A stretch of DNA of 64,000 nt from NCBI GenBank assembly GCA_002077065.1, contig NAJO01000015.1, positions 682,001 through 746,000 on the forward strand, in the 5' to 3' direction. Each line of letters begins with the position of its first letter. Position 1 is the stretch's first letter. Shown one piece after another: positions 1-11,188 of this stretch. This DNA is from Cryoendolithus antarcticus (taxonomy: Eukaryota > Ascomycota > Dothideomycetes > Cladosporiales > Cladosporiaceae). The notes below the pieces were generated by a model, which worked only from the letters and a program-made list of their open reading frames with translations, was not told the DNA's origin and did not search any database. The position numbers and the translations under genes are program-made.

Positions 1-421
1 GGTGAGGAGGGAATTGGAGGTGACGTAGTACATCCCTAGAGACCATGAGCTAATGTCAGTCCACTTAAGGGATGCGACGACGCGGAGTATGTAAGTGCAT
101 ACACGCTGTCGTCATAGGCTGTGTGAGGTCTGGCGAGCCGATGGCCGCGAAAATGCGCTCGATGCGGCGGAGCTCTCCAACGGTGTTAATGCGGTGTTCG
201 TTGAGAGCCTCGATCAGGGCTTGCTTCTGCGCCTGCGAAGGTCAGTATAGTCAGTCGATGCTCTCGTAAGTAGATGGTGCGCTGGGAAGACAGCGACAAA
301 TGAAAACCTCTGTCCGACAAGGTATGAGATGTGCGTGATGAAGGAGAGTGATGAACAGAGAAAAGCTAGGAAAGGGAGAGATGTGTGTACCTACTTCAGT
401 GAGTGTGGAAGCATCCGCCAT
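1..421 (-). CDS. 5' part of unrecognised gene, cut by the left edge
   Basis: Proposed model complement(join(<1..35,105..232,395..421)). The start ATG is at 421..419 and encodes MADASTLTE, then a GTAGGT donor. The 162-bp first intron ends CTTCGCAG. Exon 2 encodes 42 residues of regular coding sequence beginning AQKQALIEALNEHR and containing VGELRRIERIFAAIGS. It ends at a GTGTAT donor (intron 36..104). Exon 3 continues ADVLRHLQFPPH and leaves the window. Phases join exactly (27 + 128 nt, then phase 2). The N terminus reads as an amphipathic helical segment. I do not recognise the family and cannot assign a function. The model rests on splice signals and amino-acid character only. Confidence 0.6.
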
Positions 422-1724
422 TGTCGACGATCCTGCTGAGGCTACACATCTGATCAGTCGAGTGCGATCTCGTCTGGTATGTATACTGATCACCCCAACT
501 TCAAAGTGTCGGCGGTTCGGCGCCCTCGCTGCGTCATGCCCGAACAGACATGTTCCCCTCGCTGTAGTCGGTGCGTCACTGGTATTCACACCGCAGTCGA
601 GGAATCAGCGACCAGCCAATGTGCACTTCGACAGGCGTCATAAGCGTCTGAATAAGCTCGAGGCCCGCGGCCGGTGATCTACGAGTGCCAATTGATCCGC
701 CGTCGATGTGGGAATAGGTACCTGACGCTAGGACACGACCGTAAGCGCCGCAGCCGCGTGGACCATAGCCACATGGCCGAACAGCGCTAGAGTGGACGAA
801 GTCATGCAGTAGCGAGGGCAGGCTCAGCACACGATCTGAGTGGCAGCCGCAGCGCTGTTCAGAAAAGTACTCTGCAGGCGTAGAAAGGTGGAGGCTCATG
901 CGCGGGAGTGAGATGACCGATCAGCCTAGCTCGCCGATGACATGCCAACTCATCGCGAGATCATGATGCTGATCTTTGCAAGTAGAACCGATATCCGAAG
1001 ACGATTTCTCGGGTTCAAGTCTGAGTCCCAGGCGTTCAACCCGTGTGCGCCGTGAGGGTACTACAGACAGTCCATGCCACCAGATCATGCCGATGCAAGT
1101 ATCATCGTGGCTCGGGATGCGAAAGAGACTGCAGAGATGTGGTCGGTCAACATTGCATAAGCACACCATGTTAGCGCTGCAGCCACGACTTGCTTCACGA
1201 CCAAATCCCAGCGACCCGGCAAGACAGCCGCGTCGCCGCAGGCTCGTGAAGCAGAGACTGACTCGGCGTGGCTTAGCATTGCACAAAACAGATCATTGCT
1301 GACGAAAATGTGGCATTGGGAAGTGATGAGATGATGTTGGTGGCTTTCTGGAGGCTGAGAGGTGACGTTCAGATTCGAGTCTTGGCGGGATCCTGAGCGG
1401 ACCTTACGCCGCTCAAGCCGCTCGAGCCGCCGTATGCAGGTACCACGTGCTGACAGCATGGCCAACAACGCCGGTGAGAGCGAGAATAGTGGAAGGGCTG
1501 ATGACATTGAGTCACGTAGGGCGCAGCTGCAGAACGCGGCTGGGAGAGCGTTACCTGCTTGTGGTGCAGTATTCCCAGACAGTCAAACCCTTGGACGAGT
1601 TACCTGCCAACGAGCGATCACGATCAAAGAACTTCGATCACTATGAGGGGGGTATCTATCGTCTATATCGTTCATATTCAGTCGTCTAGTGATCTAGTCG
1701 GAGATCATGCTGAGGTCCCCATGA
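422..1724. other. Intergenic stretch (1.3 kb)
   Basis: Holds the 3' flank of the Zn2Cys6 gene and the presumed promoter of the partial gene at the left edge. The open frames here overlap on both strands, lack recognisable domains and have no clear splice-site framework. I see no supported gene, RNA or repeat. Confidence 0.5.
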
Positions 1725-4546
1725 CTATTGCCAGCTTGGACTCTTTCCCCATCTACGGCACACGTTAGCCCAGGTGTTCAGTCCACATGTGGCAGGCAGA
1801 TGCAGACTTACAATCCACCAGACCCATAATCTCGTATGTCCAAATCTACATTTTGCATATCCTGCCACCGCAGATCCAGCCCGTTGAACCCGTTCGATCC
1901 GTTCATCCCATTCTCCATGAACGGCAACGCATCGGTGCCATCCGGTACAATACCGTTGCTGTACCCACTCGCCATGCTACTATACGCCGAAGACTGACCA
2001 GCAAAAGCATCAGCTCCGCGTCCAGTGTTGACGGGAGCATCAGTCCGCATGACCGTATCATCCCAATGATCCCAGTCCATATTCACCGGCAGATCGAGCA
2101 TGTCGCCAATATTGGAGTAGTCGATTGGTATGTTCGCCACGTCAAAGGCATCGATGCTCAAGTTGACAGTACTATAAGACGCATCTGTACCTTGCGAGTA
2201 GTCGCCAGTGCTCGGCCCAGTGAACGCACCATTCGTAGGCAAGTCCCCGGACCAATCCACGTTCGACACCAAGCCTTGGAAGGCAGTCTCAGCCGGCATC
2301 GCCCAATTATGCTCTGACGCAACCCCTGAACTCGATGCCGCCACCCCAGCCTGCGCAGCATCAACGCAGGCCTTCGAAGCCATAGGATCCGCCAACGGCT
2401 GGGCATCAAAATGCGCCTTCACCCTCTGCAGCATGACAGCCATAGCCTTCGCTGCCTTCTCCGTCTCACTGAACATCCTCTCACTCTTACTATAAACATC
2501 CGCGACTCCCAACGCGCCCCCAGAAGCCGCTACATGCCCCGGCGCCACGCCAGACCAAATCTTCTGACTCTGCTCAAGCGAGTTGATCATATCCTGTCGT
2601 CGCGGACACATCTGCCCGTTGGAGAGGAAGACCATGCGGTCTTCGCGCATTTGCTGCGAGAGCTCGAGACAGATGACCATGGCTGCGAGGAGGAAGTCGT
2701 GCGTGCTTATGGAGCCCATGTACCACTTTACGCTGTCTAGCTGGCCGCCGGCTTGCGAGGCGGCGTAGATGGTGTGGTGGTGTTTGAGGACTTTGATAGA
2801 GCTGTTGACGCAGAGGAGGCGGCTGTGGCCGATGCCACGAGTTTGCTCTTCAATGCTGAGTTCGTGGAGGGGGACTAGCATGTATCGTCGATGCAGCACG
2901 ATCTTGGTCTTCAAGTAGAGAAGCTCGAGATTGAAGCGGCACATCAGCTGCTCCGCGGGATCGGTGACGAGCTCGTGGAACTCGGGCATTTGCAGCAAAG
3001 GCGGTATCGCGGCCTTCGCGGCTTCGAGACCGCCGTCCAATTGCATCACCTCATCATGATTGACCAGAGCCGTTGCATGACTGAGCTCAGTGGCCTGCGC
3101 GAAGATATGAACCAAGCCCACCTTTGCCCTCGTGTACGAGCTAGGCGTCAACTCCTCGATAGGCCGCCCAGGTGGCAAGACCTTCGTATCCTCGCCAAAG
3201 TCGCGATCGAGCAGATTCCGCGGCGGCTCAGTGTCCGCCGCCAGTGTCCTTACCAATGATGGCAGACCCAGTTGGAACGAGATTAAAACATCAATCATGC
3301 TTATCAAGCTCCACACCCTTCTCCGCATCTCTCCTTGGAAAGGTGTGATGTTCCCATAAGCAGAGGCATCCCTATGATACCCCATCCTCAGCGCAAGTCT
3401 CAAGATCAACCCAATCATCAACCACACGTTCAAGAACGCGTTACTACTTCTCATCCCCGCCCCATACACAACCAAACACTCCAGCGTATACTGCTTCGGC
3501 TTCGTGAAGTCCCCCAACACAGCAGCAGACGCAGCCATAGAGTGATACCGCGTTGCTCGCGCCGCGCAGGCGGCTGACTTGGGATCATTCGGTACACCGC
3601 CGCGCAGCCCAAAGCTCTCGGCTATGCTCAGGATTCCAAAGAGCAGGCCGAGCCACATGACCGGCGCGTCGGAAGGATTCTGCCAGAAGCGGCGGTACTC
3701 GTTCTGGAATGTTGGCGCGTGGATGCAGGGTTTGAAGGGGTCGGGAGAGTTGAACCACATGCTCAGAAGTCGATCTGCGACTCGCTTCTCGGGCACTGCT
3801 TTCAATAGTTCTTCCTTGCTGTTCGCAGCGCCGGGATTATGTCCTAGCATGAAGCCCAGACCTGACGTAGGACCCGGCATGACGGGCTTGCTATTCTCTC
3901 CCCAGTACGTCTCGGGCGATCGGTCCTCTTCCTCGCCTTCCGCTGCCTCCTCCTCGTCTCCAAGATCTCGCCGTAGATCCGAGATACTGTTGAGTATAGT
4001 CTGCCAGTGACTCGCGCCGTGATAGCTTATCTCGTCTTTGCTGACTTTCATCTGTCCGAACGGCCTCTCGACACCAAGCTCTGGTAAATTGCCTGCCTTC
4101 TGCGACTCTTCGCTGCCTAGTGGACTCTCTTCCAGATCACTTGGCGGCGTCGGCTGATCACTGACACCAACCCCGCTCCCACTCCTGCCACCCGCGCTGC
4201 TTCCTCCCCTCGTGCTCGTCCCTTCTACACTCAGACTACCGCCTTTCTGCTGGTTCATCAAGTCAACCACCAGCGTCTCCAGCTGCCTGATCCGTCCTTT
4301 GACATTCTGTGTGGGCTTGTTACGCGGCGGAGGCGGGACAAAGATACATTGCGTCTCTCGTGATCGCTTGATACACTGATCGCAGTGCGGGTGTTGACGG
4401 TTACACTTCAACTTCCCTGTCCGACAGGGCGTGCATGAGAGTTGACTGCGCGCGCGCTTCTGGCGGAGATGCAGCTGGGCTTGGGTTGAGGCATTGGATA
4501 GGGGAGCTTTCGGCTCCGGACTCGTGTTGGCAGTGCCGTCGGCCAT
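1725..4546 (-). CDS. Zn2Cys6 fungal transcription factor
   Basis: Nuclear DNA-binding regulator, about 920 aa. A binuclear zinc cluster lies near the N terminus with Cys38, 41, 48, 55, 58 and 67 (CX2CX6CX6CX2CX8C). A basic linker and a short coiled stretch (GRIRQLETLVVDL) follow. A Ser/Gly/acidic spacer leads to a fungal-specific regulatory (fungal_trans) domain from roughly residue 250 to 650, and a Asn/Gly/Asp-rich C terminus. The unspliced frame stops at 1808, but that TAA lies within TT|GTAAGT. Removing a well-formed 59-bp intron (1753..1811, GGGCTAACG branch, CCGTAG acceptor) adds WGKSPSWQ and ends at 1725. Preferred model complement(join(1725..1752,1812..4546)). The target genes cannot be read from the sequence. 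No biosynthetic cluster lies nearby. Confidence 0.88.
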
Positions 4547-5051
4547 GATGCGGTGGGGAGGATCAGGCAGCTATCAGGGGAAGAATGAGCACAGCGAAAG
4601 GACGAGAGATGGAGATGTGAAAGAATGCTTTCGACTTGACCTGATTAGCTGGTAAACGTGACTTTCAGCCGCAGCAGCAGCCAGGTGCTCGCATTCTCCA
4701 GCCTAGGCAAGAGGATGGAAAGGCGTTCCAGCCGCCTCATGGTAGCTGTGGGGCAGGGGAGCTGTTCGGCGGGAGAGATTAGGAAATGAGCTTTGTCATC
4801 CACGCCTTCTCGCCCTCGGGAGGAGGCGACAGGGCTTCGGCAGGAAACACAAGCCGGTGCCCTGTCTTGGTATTTGAGGATGGTAGTAAATGAAGAGTTT
4901 GCTTCTATCCACGCCCTCGCCACTAAACGACTACAGATCCCCACCCCCTCGAGCATATCGCTCACAAGCCCTTCAACACCCAAACGCCTCGCAAAGCTCA
5001 TCACCCATACAGACCCAAAGAAAGCTCTTTCCACTATACACAACTTCTGCC
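4547..5051. other. Promoter region of the Zn2Cys6 gene
   Basis: 505 bp between the start of the Zn2Cys6 gene and the stop codon of the flippase gene; both genes are on the minus strand. No convincing coding sequence. It should carry the flippase 3' end and the regulator's promoter. Confidence 0.5.
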
Positions 5052-8000
5052 TCATCTCAACCCATCACTAATATCATGCCTGCTCTTACTAGCCCCGTGC
5101 CCCTGCCTCCCCTCCCCAGTACTCTGACTACTCTCCACCCGCGCCAGCAGCGCCGCGCTCGTGAAATCCCGACTCTGCTCAAAGCTACTCCGCGTGCGAT
5201 CCATGCTGCTCCTCAAGCGATCGAAGCTCGGTCTCGGCCTGTCAAAGCTAGCTCGCGGGCGCTCGAAGCTTTCTCGCGGCGTGTGGAAAGGCTCCGTGAT
5301 GGCTGGAGTGAGCGGCGTGCCGGCGCGGGTCGTTGATGACACAGGCGGGAAAGCGCGGTCAATGCGGTCGAGGCTGTCGTTGCGGTGGTTCGTGTAGTCT
5401 GTGCCATCGCTGCCGTTGTTCGAGCGCGGGTTGTGAGTTGTGGCTGTAGCCGCTACTGAGGGTGGGTAGATGGGTCGCATATCTTCGCTCATGGTCTGCA
5501 CGTGGAGATCGCGCTTCTGTTTCTCCTTGTTGGCGTCCTTAGGGAGCGGTTTCGAGACCTCAGAAGAGGATGTGGACTCGGCTTTAGGCACTATGCTGGT
5601 AGCGGAGACTTTTGTCGGGTCGACGTCTCGAAGGTAGTCAAACTTGCCTTGCCGGATTTGTTCGCGGACGATGTCGACGTCGCGGGGGAAGTAGATCTTT
5701 TGGATCGCTTTGCTGGCGAAGCGAGGGAGTAGGCAGAGGATGATGATGAGGAAGGTCGCAGCCCAAAAAGAAAGTGAGCCGAGGACTTGGTTGCCCGTGC
5801 CGTAGAAGGTGAAGCTAGCGGTAAAGGATGTGTAGACGCCAGTCCAGAAGAACACCAGCAGCATGGAAATGGTGCTGATCAACACCATGAACCAGTCCCA
5901 TCTGTAAGTGTTGAGCAGAATGTATGCGTTGACGACGACCACTGCAGGACACGCAATGTACGTGCCCACACGCTTGTAGTCGTTGACATTCCGGCCGTTC
6001 TCGGTGTTGAAAGTCGCAGGCTCGAAGAGCAAGTACACGAAGAAGAAACACAGCAAGCTCTGGTACAGTCCATCGACCATGTACGTCCAGAACTTGATCT
6101 GCGTCCACTCCTTTCGCTCAATACCTCGTCGATAAAGTTGCGGCACTGCGACGGAGACCTTGTCGTCCACGTCCTGATCCAGAATGCCCATGAAGATGAT
6201 CGGCAGCGAAGTGAAAGCCAGATTGTACAAGAGAATGTAGCTGTAATCGAATGCGTACGAGCAATCGAAGTTAGTGAAGATCTGGTACCAGAAGAGAGCG
6301 AAGGTCCAGACGATGTTCTGTATCACAAAGTCAGCACAGTCCATGGTATCGATATACTGTCAGCGCGACGCACCTTGTAAAAGAAGTTGGCAATTGTCTC
6401 TGCCAACCTCCGATAACTCCATCGTCCATGCACAAGCACCAACCGCGTCAAGAATCGGAACTGCCCAATGGCATAATCTGAGCTCATCACAGCCTGCCGG
6501 CCCTCCTCACCAGCAATACCCACGCCCACATGCGCCTCTTGGATCATAGCCACGTCGTTCGCTCCATCACCGATAGCGAGTGTCATGACATCTAGACTGT
6601 TCTTCACCAGTCGCACGACAGCAGCCTTCTGCGCAGGCGAGACACGACAGCAGAGTACTGATCTGCACTCCTTGCACAGCAACAAGAACTTCTGTCGTAT
6701 CCGGTCATCGAGGCAAAGCTTGAGGGAGTCGCCATCGACGACAAGGGCGTGCGTTGGATCTGGTGGCTCATGATTCTTCTTGGCTGCTTTCAGCTCTGCG
6801 TCAGAGCCGGTCTTGTTGAAGACAGCAAGGTGGCGGTCTAGCTCTCGCTCTGCCGCGTCAACACTTTCTTCCTCGATTTGCAATAGAATGAGGTCCATGT
6901 CGTTGTCGAGCAGATTGCAAGAGAAGCCAATGTTGATAGCCGTCTCGACTTTGTCACCAGTGAGCACCCAAAGTTTGATTCCAGCTTGCGCCAGCAAAGC
7001 AATAGCGTCCGGTACACCGTCTTGCAGCCTGTCTTCGATGGCAGTGCCGCCGAGCAGCGTCAGCTCCCGCTCAATAGCGTCAGACACAACCTCGAGCTTC
7101 TCCTCACGGTCCTGCACTGCAGCAGCAGCAAGATCATGATCGATGTTCCACTTCTGGTACTCTTCCTCGCCAAGCTCCCGCTGCGCAATACACAGCGTTC
7201 GGAGGCCCTCTCGTGCAAACATCTCCAAGTGTTCAGCAGTCGATCTACGCAGATCCAACTGCTCGCCTCGCTTGAGACGCGAGTAGATGATGCTGTCGGC
7301 ACCTTTGCAGAAAAGCACGATCTTGCCATCCGGCATACGCAGAATTGCACTCATGCGCTTTCGAGTCGAGTTGAACTCAAGGGTGTTCAGGACAGTGTAC
7401 TCGCGCTCGACGCCGAGGTAGTTAATGATAATACCCTCATTGGATCGGCCCATGACAGTGAAGCCGACATCTCTTGCCGTTGCAACTAGCGCTGCCTCGT
7501 CAGGTGACTGTGCTTTGAACTCAATCCGGGGTGGGTCACCAGGCGTCCGCTCTGTTATAACAGTGTGACAAAGTGCAAGGGCGAGCATGAAACGCTCATT
7601 TGCCGCCTTCTGCTCTTCGCCAGACTCCCCAGAGATATCGCGGACAAAGTCGGGTGCGACGAACGTGAGCTCTTCATCTCGCAGGTAGGGATTACCATAG
7701 ATCTGCCGAATGCTCTTCAGCATCTCCACACGATCGTGCGCAATCTGCTCCCTCGCGCGGGCACCCTCGACTTCGACATCAATACCCTGCCGCTTCTGCA
7801 TGCCGGCTTGCGCCTCTGTGTACGCTTCGCCGTAGGGTATGCCATTGATGGTGCACTTCTTGAACTCCATTACGTTCTGCGTAAGCGTGCCAGTCTTGTC
7901 GGAGAAGATGTACTCGATTTGGCCTACATCATCAGAAATGTTCCAGGACTTCGGCGTGCAAGGGTAGTCCAGCTTCTCGTAGTACATGTACGTGTCGCTG

Positions 8001-9876
8001 TAGATGAAGAAAGCTTGCGCAGTCCGAATGATTTCCAGTGATATGTAAAGCGAGATGGGCACCAAGTTCTGAAATAGGATAACAGCGGCCCAGAACGTGA
8101 TGAAGCCGTTGAGTGCAGGCGTGCCACCATATGAGCCGAACTCGAAGTAGTCCAGAGATTCGTTCCCACGGCCCCATGTCGTGCCCTGTACCAATGCAGC
8201 GATTAGGCACATGAAGAACAAGATGATGAAATTGTAGATGACGTTCCAGTTGAGGTCTTTCGAAATTTGTGCTCGTTTCGACGGTGTGATTCCGGAGTTG
8301 ATCATGATCTTCGTCTCCTCACCAGTGAATACCACAATACCGACGATCCAGTCCGTGTTCCGGAGTGTACAGCCTCGAAGCAGCATGTTGTTGATGCCTA
8401 CCGGCTCAGCCATAGCCCTTGGTGGCTCGTGTGGACTGCTCGGATCATGCTGGTCCCATCGCACGACACCTGAGTAAGCGTACAAATTGGCGTGTGGGGG
8501 CTCGCTCTCCAGTCTGAAGTTCGTCCGTTCGCAGTCTCGCGCTCGTCGTACCTTTCGGCCAGTGTGTAACGCCTGCCGCACTTTCAAATTCGTCTCGCCG
8601 TCCAGGTTCTTCGTCTCAACATAGCAGGCGCCATCGGCGTCGCTGGTGGACAAGACGATGATGTCTGCCGGGATCTCCTCCTCATTGTACAGACGGACAA
8701 AGTCTCCCACCTGCACACTCTTCCAGTAGTCCCGCTTGAAGCGCGCCGTTTCCTTGGCCTCAAGATTGGGATCTATCAGGCTACCGTAAAATCGCTTTGC
8801 TACAGCCGTCTTGACAGATGTTGGTCGATCGGCTGAAGGCACCTGTAGTGACTGACTCAGACCTCCTGGTTCCGTTCGATCGTTCTGCAGGTCTTCCCTC
8901 TCGGTATCTGCGTCCGCTGCACCGGCTGCGTCACCAGATCGAGCTTGGCCAGGTGTAGGCGACGGCACAGGTGTCATCTCGACATCGCCGTCTGCATTCT
9001 CCGCTGCTGGTTCCTCGTCGAATGCTTGCGAGAACACACTGTACCTCCGCGACTCGTTATCTGCAGGCCCATCTAATGCGCGGCTCTTGGAGTCCTTTCC
9101 CTCAGTGCCATTCTTCTTCTTCTTTTTCGAACCGATCCATTGCGATGCGCTCAAGATAGCTCTGGAACATGCCTTCTTGACTCGCCTCCACGGATTGATA
9201 TATTCGTCTGCAGTGTTGACGTTGTCCCACTCGACCAGCCTGTGCACCGGCGCATTGTTGAGCTCATTGTCCAGGTTGCTCCTCCGCCAATCTTCTATCG
9301 CATCCTTGACAGCTGTGATGACGACGATGACAATTAGAGGTACCGCGGACAGTCCAGGGTTCGTTGCGCCGAAGATGGGAAAAGCCTAGCGCATATCTGT
9401 CAGCCTGTCCCCTCGAACTGCACCGTGGCAGAGAGTCGCCTTACCGAAAGAATGATAATGAACAAGAAATACACGTTAGCAACGTTGTGAAACTGCAACC
9501 ACAGATTCTTGGGTACAAAGCTGAGCGCAGTGTACTTTGCCGTCCTGATCTTGTTCCTCTTGTAAGACACCAGCGGCCGGCCCTCCTCGTCCTTCGCATC
9601 TGCAGGCAGCGGCTGATTGAAGTACACCGTCCGTCCTATCTCAGACTCTGGCGCATCTTTCTCCTCATCTTCGCCCTGATGCACTCCATTCGCAGAGCCA
9701 GCAGACTCGCGCTTCTTCTCGGCCTGAGATAAGCGGTTGGCGTGGCGATTGAAGATGGACTTCCGCTTCGCTAACCCTCCCTTGCCAGTTACGCGCTGAG
9801 TGGCCCATCTTATGCGCTTTACGGGGTTCGAGACTTGCGTGCCTTCCGCTTCTGCATTGGAGGAGAATGCCACCAT
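5052..9876 (-). CDS. P4-type phospholipid flippase (Dnf1/DnfA-like)
   Basis: Predicted aminophospholipid-translocating P4-ATPase, which moves lipids to the cytosolic leaflet of plasma or Golgi membranes. Model complement(join(5052..6317,6374..9385,9445..9876)), 1569 aa, about the length of yeast Dnf1. Introns are 59 and 56 bp with GTAAGG and GTGCGT donors. Visible marks: actuator DGETNLK near residue 400, the P4-specific PISL in TM4, phosphorylation motif DKTGTLT with Asp at about 640, and hinge [13 protein letters not shown] near 1080. C-terminal membrane segments follow. The N-terminal region ([13 protein letters not shown]) resembles the Dnf1/2 class. After the last helix is a long Ser/Arg-rich cytosolic tail with a 7-residue repeat. 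Family P4-ATPases usually need a Cdc50 partner, which is not in this window. Confidence 0.95.
5173..5286 (-). repeat. Heptad repeat in flippase tail
   Basis: About five tandem copies of a 21-bp unit encode variants of SF[DE]RxRx in the C-terminal cytosolic tail (for example [34 protein letters not shown]). Each unit gives one Ser in an R-x-x-S-like setting. The repeat is in frame and without stops. Confidence 0.8.
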
Positions 9877-10624
9877 GGCTGAGGTCGTGCCAGGAATTTG
9901 GACGGGTGTCTCATGCGGCGAGACACGGCCGTGTGAGGCAGGCTTGCCTGTTGGAGGAGGCGGACGCTATCGAGTATTGACGTTCATGTGGGGTGCTGTC
10001 GCGTCGACGTTGGCGATTGTTTGCTAGTGATGGATGTCGGTAGTGAGAGGCGATGTCAGGTAAGGCGGAGGATGCAGTGAGAGTCAGCGATTGAGGGCGG
10101 CGTAGTCAGCTGCGCGAAGCAGTTCGACGTTGCTGATGGATGATGGGCCAGGATGCAGCTAGGCACTCGGATGCTCGCGGTGCACCAATGCAGACTCGTG
10201 AATGCGAGGGTGTGAGCGCAAACAAATTGCCAGATTGATTGAGACTCGTGATGTGAAATGAGATTGGCGCGGATACAATCACTATTCGCGACAAGTGTAA
10301 TGATGAGCAAGTGTCATTCACAACAGCGACGCTGACTTTCGGTTGCACCACCATGTGCCTGCCTCCGCCGCCGCTTCCTCTCTCTGGCCCTTCGCGTTCC
10401 AGCAGAGGCCCTAGCGCCCTTCTGCTTATGCAGCATCTCGTTTCCGCTTTCCGTCTTACGAGACTGGCTACCCAATGTCGTTCGTCTGACACGACTGCGC
10501 ATACTGGCGTATGCATCTAGCTTTAATCTCTAATGCACTCCAAGAACTCTGCTTGTCGTGCGAGTATTCTTCGCGCGACACCGAGCGCATGGCAGAAGAA
10601 TAGATCTGGTGAAAGTGTGTACAA
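9877..10624. other. Flippase upstream region
   Basis: About 750 bp upstream of the flippase start. I find no supported gene. Pyrimidine-rich tracts and short overlapping frames occur, but none has domain character. Confidence 0.45.
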
Positions 10625-11056
10625 ATGTCAAAAGGATCGCCCGGCACTCCGAGTCCCGAGACGCCTTAAAGCCGTGGCTCCACAAGTACGAGAAAGTCTC
10701 CCTCGGTGGAGCGTGATTCCATTGCCCGTGATGCAGTTGTTGACGTGAACGTGCGCAAGCTGATCGAAGAGGTAAAGGAGAAGCCAGTGATTCATTATGT
10801 GGAGAGTGCACTTACTGCGAGTATGGTCTGGCAAAGCAGATTGCACCAAGCTGATGCTCTACATGCGTCGCTTGGGGGCATACTAGCGCGGTATCGTCCT
10901 GAACTCGGAGACGTTCCTACCGTTGATGGCCTTCATCGTGAGTTGCCGTACATGTGTGCTCTCAAGGGCGATGTCGGGCAGCGAGTTCAAGTGTGGATGC
11001 GCTGCAAGTCCCCCTACAGCAGGACCGCAAGAGTTGCGCCTGAGGCACCCAGTTGA
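10625..11056 (+). pseudogene. Possible small gene with one premature stop
   Basis: An ATG at 10625 opens a frame of 144 codons ending TGA at 11056. It is broken only by TAA at 10667..10669. The part after the stop has ordinary coding character, including RDAVVDVNVRKLIEEVKEK and LGGILARYRPELGDVP. No canonical intron neatly removes the TAA. The product is not recognised. Alternatives: a recent pseudogene, a sequencing error, a longer gene with an upstream exon I missed, or a chance frame. The next gene on the same strand starts only 133 bp downstream. Confidence 0.3.
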
Positions 11057-11086
11057 TCGACTGTTTCAGAAGTGACGTCTCTGTCG

Positions 11087-11092
11087 ACGCGT
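11087..11092 (+). promoter_or_regulatory. MluI cell-cycle box (ACGCGT) before PIP-box gene
   Basis: ACGCGT lies 97 bp upstream of the start codon of the PIP-box-like protein, with further CGCG-containing words just downstream of it. In yeasts this hexamer is the MBF site of G1/S genes. Its use here is inferred. Confidence 0.4.
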
Positions 11093-11188
11093 TTCACAGC
11101 AAGCGCGTCCAACGCGGGTCGCATAAATTTATTTGAAGGCGTACATGTATGAAGACTGAACACAGCAGCTGGACTTCTGCAGCTTAGC

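Noticed and set aside
251..589. 112-codon minus-strand frame near the left edge
   Set aside because: Only its short MADASTLTE part fits as an exon. The rest reads through the GTAGGT donor into intron sequence.
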